From assembly GCF_900108475.1 (NCBI RefSeq), contig NZ_FNWO01000008.1, forward strand, positions 1 through 64,000: 64,000 bases of DNA, read 5' to 3'. The translations under genes were made by a program, and so were the position numbers. Within the stretch, counting starts at the first letter, position 1, and every line of letters begins with the position of its first letter. Shown one piece after another: positions 7,373 through 15,829 of this stretch. This stretch comes from Magnetospirillum fulvum (lineage in GTDB: Bacteria; Pseudomonadota; Alphaproteobacteria; Rhodospirillales; Magnetospirillaceae). The notes beneath the pieces were generated by a model, which ran no database searches, was not told where the DNA came from, and saw nothing but the letters and a program-made list of their open reading frames with translations.

Positions 7373-10300
7373 ATGACCGCCACCGCCACGCCGTCCGCGC
7401 CGCTGATCACCTCTGTCAATTGCCAGACCGGCGGAACGCTTCCGGTCTTCGCCCTGACTTGGCAGCCGCAACAGAATTTCCAGGGACCGTTCACCATCCT
7501 GGTGTTCGACAGCACCGACGCGCCCGTCACCGGAACAAACTCCAACCTGGGGCCGAACGGGGGAACCTGGACGGCGACCGGGGCGATGGACGCCACCACC
7601 CAGTCTTATTATGTCCGGGTCGCGGTCGCGGCCAATACGGGCGTCGTCAGCGACAAGGTCGCCCTGCTGTTCGCCCCCGCCACCGCGATCAAGACCGAGT
7701 ATGACGGGATCACCCTTTCGGTCGGCTGGACCGCTCCGGTCTCGCAAATGCCCGCTGGTACCTATCAGATCCTGCTGATGACCCCGGCCGGGGCGCAGGC
7801 GGTGGTGACGTCGGGCAGCGGGTTCGACCAGATGGTCGTCGCGGCCAATCTGCGCAGATCGACCGGCGAGTGGTCGGTGTACGTGACGCCCCAGCTCGGG
7901 ATGTCGGGCGGCCCCGACAGCGACGCCGCCACCGTCTACACCCTGCTCCCGGTGGTGACGGCTCTGACCGTGCTGGGAGTCCAGACCACGTCGGGATCGG
8001 CGACCGCCGTTCATCTCGGCCTCGACATCACCCTGCCCTCCGCCGACGCGGAGGAAACCAGCTTCGTCGCGGTGTTGAAGGCCGACGGCAGGACGGTGCA
8101 GACCTCGGCCCCGATCACCGGCACCTGGGTCGATGGCACCGCCTCGCGGTTCTGCTCGACCAGCGTGTCATTCACCTATCCCTTCAATCTCGCCGCCGGG
8201 TTCGAGGTCGCGGCGGCACAATCGACGGCAACGGCGGGCATTGCCACCGGCCCGGTCGGAATCGCCTCGGCTCTGGTCCTGCAAGCCCCGCAGGATGTCT
8301 CGGCGACGGTAACGGCACAAGGAAACGACCGCGTCGTCACCGCCCGGATCGCCCCCTTTGGCGGGGTCGGGCTCAATGGATCGCGGATCGCGGTCAACGG
8401 CCCCAACACGAGCCACACGACCGGGGCGCTGACGTCCGGCTTCCAGCCCACGCTGACCCTGACGGCCCCCACCATTGGCGGAGCCTACAGCCTGTTTGGC
8501 GCCCAGGCGCAGGGCAGCAGCATCGGCCCGTGGAGCGGCGGACTCACCTATCCCGGCGATGGCACCCCCTCGGGCACCGGTCTGCCGCTGATCACCTCGC
8601 TGCCCGCGCTGACCTCGATCGCGATCGACGACGGCATCGCGACGCTGCATTGGGGAGCGATCGCGGATGCGGGTCTCGTCGGCTATCTGGTTCAGGCCAG
8701 TATCGGCAAAACCGTGATCGCCGAAAACGTGTTTACCGGGACCAGCGGCACCCTGGCGGTCAGCGGGGACGGCATCACTTTCTCGATCGCCGGACTGGGA
8801 AGCAACGTCACCGGCCCGGCCAGTCCAGCGGTAACGGCGATCACCGCCCCGCCCAGCCAACCCGGCGGGGTGTGGAGTTCGACCGCGACTCAATGCAGCC
8901 TGCACTGGCAGGCTCCCACCGGAAACGGTGCCACACCCGACGGCTACAAAATCGAGATTTTCGACGGCATCACCTCGGTCCATCAGGCGACCGCGACGAC
9001 CTGTTCGTATCTGGTCCCGGCGGGCGTCCTCAACGGCGCGGGCAGCTATCATTTCTGCGTCGCCGCGACGGCCGCCACCACGCCCGCGCGCACCGGCCCG
9101 TGGAGCCCGTCCGCCCCGATCGTTGTCGCCGCTCCCGCCGCGCTTGCCGTGTCGTATGACGGAGCGACACTCACCGCCCGCTGGGCCGCCGTGCCGAACG
9201 CGACCGGCTACCGCGTCGCGCTGCTGCTCAACCAGACCGAAAGCGGCACGCCCTCTTTCACCACCTCGCCCGACATTTCGATCCCGCTCGCCTTCGACAG
9301 CACCAAGAGCTACCGCCTCGCGGTACAGGCGTGCGGCCCCGGCAGCACCGGCCCGGCCGCCACCGAAGACGTATTTGCCGCCGGACTCTATCCCCACTTC
9401 GCGACCAACACGGCCCCGGCGCTGATCCCGGCGAAAAGCCCGGCGATGTCGCCGTTCACGATCTCGATCGGGCTGCCGCAGATCTTCACCGCCACGCCTG
9501 CGACGCTGCCCGCGACCGCGCCGTTCGCCCTTGCCGCCGGGACCGCGCCCTACACTTACGTGCTGACGATCGACGGCGCCTCGGCGGCCTCTTTGCCCTG
9601 GGCCTTCACGGCGGAGCCGATCCGCGAAGACCTCCGGACCGCCTACACCACCTTCCTCGGCCAGTTGGAAACCGCGGGCGCGACCCCGTTCGGGCTTCAG
9701 ACCGTCCAGGCGGCAATCGCCCGGGCGATGCCGCAGACCTTCGCCGAAAGCCTGCTCTATACCTATAGCTACACCGGCAGTTCGGGCTATGCCGACCTGC
9801 GGCCGGGAATGGTGCTGCGTGTCGAGTATCAGAGCTACCAGACGATGACCGGCGATCTCGCCGATCCCGATCTGCTGAGCGGCTTCATCACCAGCGCGGT
9901 CGCGCACTATCCAATCGGACTCGCCGCCACCGACACGGCAAACTTCACCGCGCTCGATACCTTCATCGGGCAGTTGACCGGACTGGGCGGCACCGAGGTT
10001 GACGAGCCGGACGTAACCGACCGCAAACAGGCGGGCGCGGGCGGGCTGATCGACAGCGGCTACACCCACATGCACCGGCCGTTCCTGCGGCTGGTCTATC
10101 CGCCGGGCTTCCCCTGCACCGACCAGCCCGGCACCCCCTATCCGGAATTCAACGCCCTGTTGATCGCGGCCTCGAAACTGTCCGATCTCGAAACCGCGAC
10201 CGCCAGCATCCGCGCCAGCGGCGCCCCCGGCAACACTGTCGGTGCCCTGTATTTCCGTGGCCGCACCACGATGGTTCCGCTGATCCGGGTCTGGGTCGAT

Positions 10301-10555
10301 GGGGTCGAGCGGACCGTGCCGCTTGGCACCACGATCGGCCAGATCCTGGCGGAACGGGGGATGGAGCCGTCGGCGGTCGATCTGCCCCTGACCGGGCTGC
10401 GGGTGCGGCGCGGCATCGGCCCGGCGCTGGTCGGCTCGCCATCGGTCTATGATTTCACCACGGCCAACGAGGTGCGCCTCGATTGGGCTCCGGCGGGCAA
10501 GGCCGCCCTGACCACGCTGCCGCTGCTGGGCGGCGACCGGATCGACTTCGTCTGA
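7373..10555 (+). CDS. Large FN3-like repeat protein with C-terminal SLBB/beta-grasp-like end
   Basis: A protein of 1060 residues starting MTATATPSAPLI at 7373; earlier in-frame codons give a sequence with no similarity of style. The first 650 residues are successive beta-sandwich-like modules with the Trp motif of fibronectin type III strands, for example ALTWQPQ near 25, LSVGWTAP near 118, ATLHWGAI near 423, CSLHWQAP near 508 and LTARWAAV near 600. Residues about 740-1000 form a different region with IARAMPQTFAESL and MVLRVEYQSYQTM; the AMP..AES motif resembles a segment of the next protein. The last 80 residues (VDGVERTVPLGTTIGQIL ... GGDRIDFV) look like a beta-grasp of the SLBB kind. No signal peptide or membrane helix is seen. 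Function is unknown. Confidence 0.65.
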   Translation: MTATATPSAPLITSVNCQTGGTLPVFALTWQPQQNFQGPFTILVFDSTDAPVTGTNSNLGPNGGTWTATGAMDATTQSYYVRVAVAANTGVVSDKVALLFAPATAIKTEYDGITLSVGWTAPVSQMPAGTYQILLMTPAGAQAVVTSGSGFDQMVVAANLRRSTGEWSVYVTPQLGMSGGPDSDAATVYTLLPVVTALTVLGVQTTSGSATAVHLGLDITLPSADAEETSFVAVLKADGRTVQTSAPITGTWVDGTASRFCSTSVSFTYPFNLAAGFEVAAAQSTATAGIATGPVGIASALVLQAPQDVSATVTAQGNDRVVTARIAPFGGVGLNGSRIAVNGPNTSHTTGALTSGFQPTLTLTAPTIGGAYSLFGAQAQGSSIGPWSGGLTYPGDGTPSGTGLPLITSLPALTSIAIDDGIATLHWGAIADAGLVGYLVQASIGKTVIAENVFTGTSGTLAVSGDGITFSIAGLGSNVTGPASPAVTAITAPPSQPGGVWSSTATQCSLHWQAPTGNGATPDGYKIEIFDGITSVHQATATTCSYLVPAGVLNGAGSYHFCVAATAATTPARTGPWSPSAPIVVAAPAALAVSYDGATLTARWAAVPNATGYRVALLLNQTESGTPSFTTSPDISIPLAFDSTKSYRLAVQACGPGSTGPAATEDVFAAGLYPHFATNTAPALIPAKSPAMSPFTISIGLPQIFTATPATLPATAPFALAAGTAPYTYVLTIDGASAASLPWAFTAEPIREDLRTAYTTFLGQLETAGATPFGLQTVQAAIARAMPQTFAESLLYTYSYTGSSGYADLRPGMVLRVEYQSYQTMTGDLADPDLLSGFITSAVAHYPIGLAATDTANFTALDTFIGQLTGLGGTEVDEPDVTDRKQAGAGGLIDSGYTHMHRPFLRLVYPPGFPCTDQPGTPYPEFNALLIAASKLSDLETATASIRASGAPGNTVGALYFRGRTTMVPLIRVWVDGVERTVPLGTTIGQILAERGMEPSAVDLPLTGLRVRRGIGPALVGSPSVYDFTTANEVRLDWAPAGKAALTTLPLLGGDRIDFV

Positions 10556-10569
10556 GCCAGGAGCGGGCG

Positions 10570-13500
10570 ATGAGCGGGAACGGGGAACCATCCTTCCAGC
10601 AATCCGACCCCGGCTCGGCGCTGTATTGGCTGAGCGGCGGGGACGGACGGGCGGGCTTCCTCGCCTCGGGTGAGGTCGCCTTCGGCACCAGCATCACCCT
10701 GACGCAGAGTTGGGAGGATGGGCGCGGGCTGTGGTTCTGGCTCGACGCCGCGCCGGACGATCCCGCCGTCTTTGCCGCAAGCCTTGCCGCCTATCTGGGG
10801 CTGCTGCCCCCGGTGCGGGGACCGCGCGTCTTGTGGATCGGCGGAGCCAATCGCGGTCCGGCCCTTTGGCGCGGGCGCGGGCTCGGGATGATCCGCCGGG
10901 GCCAGACCAATTCGGTCGCGACCGGAACCGTGATCGAGACCGGTTCGATCCGGGTGATCGTCGCGGCGGGCAATACGGTGACGGTCGGCGCGTTCGATGG
11001 CGGCTTCGGCGGCTGGGGCTTTCGCCTCAGCGGAACGCCAGGACTGGTCTTCGTCACCGGCAACGGGCTGGTCAACGCGGCAGAGGGCTGGTCGGGACTG
11101 AGCTATGGCGACGGCCAAATCGGCTGCGTCGTCTGGCGGCTCGACCTCGCCACCGAAGGCGACGGGGCCTGCGATCTCGCCAAGCTCGGTGCCAGCCTGC
11201 GCTTCTTCGGCCCCAATCCGAACGGCGACGGCTCGGCCCGGATGCTGCGGGTCGATCCGCTGCGGCAGACCGGGCCGCTGTCGCTCTATTGCGGCTTCGA
11301 CCCGCTGGCCCCGCTCGATCCGGCGCGGACCCGGCTTGGGCTGCTGCCCCGCAACGCCACCATCGCCACCCCGCCTTGTTTCGCCACCGGCTACATCACC
11401 GCGCGCGGCCATGGGGTGACGCTGGCTCCGCGCACTATCGCCAGCCCGACCCCGCCCGGCTTCGTCCTGGCGGTGCAGCCACTGGCCTGCGGTGGAGCCG
11501 ACGCGACGAGGGACTCGGTGCCACGGCTCTATTACCTGACCCCGGACGGCGATTTCGAGGTGACGGTGAGCAATTCCGGCCGCGCGCTCGTCACCGCCCA
11601 GGTCCAGGACGGCAGCACCGCTCCGGCCGAGCGGCTGCTGTGCGGCACGTCGGGACTGGATTATGTCGGCGTGCCCGCCGCCGCCGGGTCGATCTTCAGC
11701 TTCCGCGCCGGCAATGCCGCCTTTGCCCCCCTCCCGGTCGCCGCCGACCAAAGCCAGGCGGGCGAGACCGAGCTTCGCCCGGCCCTGACCGCACTCGGCA
11801 CCACCGCCTGGGTCTGGATCAGCGATTCCAGCCCGGTCCGCTATTACGCCCAGCCCGAGGACGCGCCGTTCTATAGCGGCGGCACTGCCGGGTTCCTCGA
11901 TTATCTGGAAATTTCGGCGGCAATTCTGACCAGCGAAGAGGCAACCCCGGCCTTTCCGATGGTCGGCTATGCCGGGCTGTCCCCCGCCCAGGCCGAGTTC
12001 GCCCGCGCGATCGAGGCACGCGGCATCGCCCCCGAACGCCGTCGCCAGATCGCCCGCCTGACCGGGGCGCAATGGCTGCTTCCCGCCGAAGGACGCGGGG
12101 GAGACGCCCAGGCCGCCGCACTCTCGACCACAATCACCCCCGCCGTGTCGCCACCGGGCCTCGCCATCGGCTATGCCGGGGACGAGGTGCCGTGGGCGTG
12201 GCTGGCGATCGGCAATACCGGCACCGCGTCGGACGGATTGCCCGATCTGCGCTTTACCGCAATCGACGGCGCCTTCCGTCAGGCGCTGCTCAGCAACCGG
12301 CTGTTCATGGTGCTGGGCAATCCGGCGCTGGTGCTCGCCAACGGCTCGGTCGAGTACCAGCTCACCCCGTCCTCGCTGGGTCTGATCCGGGCCCTGCCCC
12401 CCGCGAAGGGCGTCCCGATCGAGGTTACCGACGCGGTCGCCCGGGCGGTTGCCGCCGCCCTCTACCCGGTCTATCCGACCGAAACCGCCTTCAATGCGAT
12501 GCTGACCCAGGCGGTGCCCGCGATCACCGCCGAGCAGTCGCTGGTGTTCCAGCGCTTTGCCGGTCTGCTGTCGCCTGCGATCGGCGATTGGCTGTTCCGG
12601 CTCAGTCCGCGCAACTGGGCCGCGCCCGACCGCGTCGGCCCGAACTGCGCGCGGCTGATCTTCAAATTCGTCGGCGGGCGCTCGCTGGCCGATCTGGTGG
12701 CGGACAGTGCGAGTTGGAGCTGGCCCGAAGCCTCGTCCGAGGACGGTCTGGCCTCGACGGCGCGGGAAGACATCCTGGCGATCATCCGCACCGCCCGTGC
12801 GGCGGTGGCGACGGCGCACGCCCAATCGCTCGCCTCGCCCTACGAGCCGTTCCTGAAGGTGATCGACGATCCCGACTGGTGCGGGGTGCTGGCGCTGTCG
12901 GTCGAGGTGCCGCTCGATTCCCTGCCCGAGCCATTGCAGCCGCTGGCCGCCGGAATCGATCCCGGCAAGTTCTATGCCCATCATCTCGGCCTGAGCGCGA
13001 CGTCGTTTAGCTCGGACAGCGGGGTAATCCGCTTCAACGTCACCTCAAGCTTCGGCCTGATCGACTATCAAGACCCGATCGACCAGTATTTTTCGAGCGA
13101 CATCGCCTTTGCGTTCCGGGTCCAGCAACTGACTGTCGGCTTCGAGAACGGGGCGCTTTCGAGCTTCAACAGCACCGTGCAATTGATGGTCAACCGGCTA
13201 TTCGGGGCGGAAACCCAGTTGTTCCCCAGCGAGCACGGCAACAACATCATCCTCGACGGCGTCTATCAGAGCGAACGTGACGGCGCGGGTGTCCTGCGCG
13301 AGACCTATCTGTTCGCGATGCGCGAGGTGGGGACCTTCCAACTGATCCTGGGAGCCCTGCACGATGTCACCGTCGAGCAGACCCGGCTGGCGACGGTGCG
13401 GACGGCCGATCCGGCCGGGGGCGACACCACGGTAACCTCGGCGTTCCAGTTGAGCGGTCGGCTCCGCTTCGTCGAGCCGGACTCGTTCGATCCCTTCTGT

Positions 13501-14352
13501 TGGGGACCGCTGGCCAACACCAGCGATTCGGACGAACGAGACGAATTGAACGGCAGCGACGGGCTGCTCTATTCCAATTACGCGATCACGATGAGCTTCC
13601 CGCTGTCCGATCCCCAGGCGGTGAGCTTCACCGTGTCCGAAGCGGCCCTGGCGCTCGATTCCGCCAACAGCCCGGCCCGGCCCAATTCGCTGTTCGCCCG
13701 GTTCCCGCTGCGGCTGACCGGGCTGATCGCCACCCCCGATTCCAAGATCACCGGCGGCGCGGACTCGACCTTCGATCCCGAGGCGGCCGGGTTCGTTTCG
13801 GTCTCGGCCCCGATCTCGCAGGGCAGGCTGACCCAGCCCTGGTACGGCCTGGTCTACGAGGTCGATCTCGGCACGCTGGGCGCGCTGGCCGGATCGGTCG
13901 GCATCACGGTGCGGCTGCTCGCCGCCTGGAGCCCCGCCGGCGGCAAAAAGGGTGCACCCGCGATCTATTTCGGGGTCGCGCTACCGGGAATCGAAAAGGC
14001 GCTGGGGATCAGCCTGCCGCTCCAGGGCTTTCTCGATCTCGGCTTTCGCACCATCCAGTTCTCCACCTACACCGACGCGGAAGAAAGACGCCAATATCTG
14101 ATGCGGCTGCGCGATTTCGGCCTGCATGTACTGGGCTTCTCGTTTCCGCCCGGCCATAACGACATCAGCCTCTTTGGCAATCCCGACCAGACCTCGAACA
14201 CCAAGCTCGGCTGGTACGCCGCCTACGACAACGGCAAGAGCGACGAGGCCAAGCGCACGACCGGTTCGGCTCAAGACGGCAGACGGCGGATTCAGGCGGC
14301 GCGTCCGGCGCGGCGGATCGCCCCGCCCCCCGCCGACGGGGAAAGACGATGA
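10570..14352 (+). CDS. Giant beta-rich protein of unknown function (1260 aa)
   Basis: The start at 10570 has AGGAG about seven bases upstream and lies 14 bases after the previous stop, so the genes are co-translated. I recognise no named domain with confidence. The N-terminal 400 residues are Gly/Trp-rich and beta-like (GLWFWLDAAPDD, FGGWGFRLSG). A central region includes AFNAMLTQAVPAITAEQSL, which resembles IARAMPQTFAESL in the previous protein. The C-terminal 400 residues (IRFNVTSSFGLIDYQDPI ... LHVLGFSFPPGHNDISLFG) alternate polar and hydrophobic residues like extended sheet and resemble the style of the 2522-residue protein; from memory this style resembles proteins grouped as DUF6603, which I cannot verify. 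The last 40 residues are very basic (RRRIQAARPARRIAPPP). The stop overlaps the next start as ATGA. Confidence 0.65.
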   Translation: MSGNGEPSFQQSDPGSALYWLSGGDGRAGFLASGEVAFGTSITLTQSWEDGRGLWFWLDAAPDDPAVFAASLAAYLGLLPPVRGPRVLWIGGANRGPALWRGRGLGMIRRGQTNSVATGTVIETGSIRVIVAAGNTVTVGAFDGGFGGWGFRLSGTPGLVFVTGNGLVNAAEGWSGLSYGDGQIGCVVWRLDLATEGDGACDLAKLGASLRFFGPNPNGDGSARMLRVDPLRQTGPLSLYCGFDPLAPLDPARTRLGLLPRNATIATPPCFATGYITARGHGVTLAPRTIASPTPPGFVLAVQPLACGGADATRDSVPRLYYLTPDGDFEVTVSNSGRALVTAQVQDGSTAPAERLLCGTSGLDYVGVPAAAGSIFSFRAGNAAFAPLPVAADQSQAGETELRPALTALGTTAWVWISDSSPVRYYAQPEDAPFYSGGTAGFLDYLEISAAILTSEEATPAFPMVGYAGLSPAQAEFARAIEARGIAPERRRQIARLTGAQWLLPAEGRGGDAQAAALSTTITPAVSPPGLAIGYAGDEVPWAWLAIGNTGTASDGLPDLRFTAIDGAFRQALLSNRLFMVLGNPALVLANGSVEYQLTPSSLGLIRALPPAKGVPIEVTDAVARAVAAALYPVYPTETAFNAMLTQAVPAITAEQSLVFQRFAGLLSPAIGDWLFRLSPRNWAAPDRVGPNCARLIFKFVGGRSLADLVADSASWSWPEASSEDGLASTAREDILAIIRTARAAVATAHAQSLASPYEPFLKVIDDPDWCGVLALSVEVPLDSLPEPLQPLAAGIDPGKFYAHHLGLSATSFSSDSGVIRFNVTSSFGLIDYQDPIDQYFSSDIAFAFRVQQLTVGFENGALSSFNSTVQLMVNRLFGAETQLFPSEHGNNIILDGVYQSERDGAGVLRETYLFAMREVGTFQLILGALHDVTVEQTRLATVRTADPAGGDTTVTSAFQLSGRLRFVEPDSFDPFCWGPLANTSDSDERDELNGSDGLLYSNYAITMSFPLSDPQAVSFTVSEAALALDSANSPARPNSLFARFPLRLTGLIATPDSKITGGADSTFDPEAAGFVSVSAPISQGRLTQPWYGLVYEVDLGTLGALAGSVGITVRLLAAWSPAGGKKGAPAIYFGVALPGIEKALGISLPLQGFLDLGFRTIQFSTYTDAEERRQYLMRLRDFGLHVLGFSFPPGHNDISLFGNPDQTSNTKLGWYAAYDNGKSDEAKRTTGSAQDGRRRIQAARPARRIAPPPADGERR

Positions 14353-15764
14353 GCATCGGTCTCGCCAGAATGGAAGGGCTGTGGTGCGGCCAGGGCATGG
14401 CCCATCTGCTGAAGCTCTATCACGATCCCTATGCCGATCCGGACCGGACCGCGCCCGACATGATGGCGCTGTTCGATTTCGGCACCAGCGATGATGGACT
14501 GGATCAATCGAGGGAAGTTCTGGGCGTCGCCGCCCCGGTCAAGACAATCATCGACGCGCTTCAATTACAGATGAAAGCGGGGAAGACGCCGACGCTCGAT
14601 CTCGTTCTGTTCAGCCATCAGGACGAAGATCACTGGAAGCTGATCGGCGAAATGCTGAATCAGGTTAAGATAAACAAAATACCACTATCAATAACAAATA
14701 TTATTTACGGTGGAACGGGATGGAAAACAAAAGCAAAAGCCACGATAGGCAGTCTTGAGACTTATCTTTCAAGCACTCCGAAAAAGGCAAAAGCCCTCAG
14801 CTCGGGCTATACCGATTACCAATATCCTGCCCTCGCCCCTAGCATCACATTATCCTTGGACGACGTTCATGTCCGAACCTTGATCGCCTGCGACCCCTCC
14901 GCCAAAAAATCGGTCCTTAACGGCAGTTCGGCCGTCGTCCTGATCCAGCTTAAGAATTCTGGATTCATCCTGCCCGGCGACGCGACCTTCCAGACCCTCG
15001 TCGCCGCCAGCACCAAATTAAAACTCTGGCCCAACAGTCCGTTACCCTTCGTCTACATGTTGTCGGCCCCGCATCATGGAGCCTTGTCCACGATGACAAG
15101 CAAGAACCTTGGCGACGCGAGCGGGCTACCGGAACTGGACGAATTCATCGGATTGACCCGACCCTATTCCGCCTTCGCGAGCGCAGGTGAAGAGAGCAGT
15201 TATAAGCACCCTTATCTTATCGTCATGAAATCCGTCAGCAAATATGCAAGTAGTTATGAATTTCCAGAACCGCACAATGTCGTTGTCTACCAAAAGAATG
15301 ATAACAACACCGGATGGCTAGTCATAGAGGATATAAACAGAAATACATACACGACTGTAACCGATATCAAAGACCCACTTCCGACCGCCGACTGGTTGTT
15401 TGAAATAAACTCCCTAGGTCATTTCAGGACCAGCGCACGTTTCTACAAAGGCGGACAGCGCATTTTCGATGGAATCCCCGAGGCCGATCCGGCCATCGTC
15501 GCCGACGAAGACGAGGATAAAGACATGGGGGATGGAACATTCGACAGCACCGCCCAGTCGCGCCAAACGCGGCCGCTATTGCTGACACGCCCCCCGTTGC
15601 CCGACCCGATTCCGGGCTATGCCGTCCGCTCCAGCGGTGTTTTCGCCAGCCGCACCCCGGTCGAACCCGGCCGGGCGGAACCGGCCCACCGGTTCGGCGC
15701 GACGGCGCGGCCGCTGCCGCCCAATCGCCGCGTCCGCGTCGCCCCCTCGGGGGACGGACGATGA
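14349..15764 (+). CDS. Metallo-beta-lactamase-fold hydrolase, ComEC/Rec2-like
   Basis: A protein of 471 residues. The metal-binding block is SHQDEDHW with His90, Asp92, Asp94 and His95, the HxDxDH form typical of the ComEC/Rec2 C-terminal domain rather than HxHxDH of RNase Z or glyoxalase II. Further ligands fit LPGDAT (Asp211) and SAPHHGA (His242-His243). In ComEC this domain is thought to act as a nuclease; here there is no membrane domain, so the substrate is unknown. It starts inside the stop of the previous gene. The middle of the gene (about 14640-15460) is visibly AT-richer than its neighbours, with runs such as ATAAACAAAATACC, suggesting a different origin for the catalytic core. The C-terminal 100 residues are Pro/Arg-rich and return to high GC. 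Confidence 0.8.
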   Translation: MSIGLARMEGLWCGQGMAHLLKLYHDPYADPDRTAPDMMALFDFGTSDDGLDQSREVLGVAAPVKTIIDALQLQMKAGKTPTLDLVLFSHQDEDHWKLIGEMLNQVKINKIPLSITNIIYGGTGWKTKAKATIGSLETYLSSTPKKAKALSSGYTDYQYPALAPSITLSLDDVHVRTLIACDPSAKKSVLNGSSAVVLIQLKNSGFILPGDATFQTLVAASTKLKLWPNSPLPFVYMLSAPHHGALSTMTSKNLGDASGLPELDEFIGLTRPYSAFASAGEESSYKHPYLIVMKSVSKYASSYEFPEPHNVVVYQKNDNNTGWLVIEDINRNTYTTVTDIKDPLPTADWLFEINSLGHFRTSARFYKGGQRIFDGIPEADPAIVADEDEDKDMGDGTFDSTAQSRQTRPLLLTRPPLPDPIPGYAVRSSGVFASRTPVEPGRAEPAHRFGATARPLPPNRRVRVAPSGDGR

Positions 15765-15829
15765 ATTCGCCCCGCCGCCCTCTCCTCCGCCGCCTCGTGA
15801 CGCAGCCGGGAGGCCGCCATGTCGCTTGA
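15761..15829 (+). CDS. Possible 22-codon coupling peptide
   Basis: The ATG overlaps the stop of the metallo-hydrolase gene (ATGA), and the frame runs 22 codons (MNSPRRPLLRRLVTQPGG...). It stops 11 bases inside the next, very long gene. It may carry ribosomes across the 54-base gap for translational coupling; it could equally be chance. Confidence 0.25.
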   Translation: MNSPRRPLLRRLVTQPGGRHVA

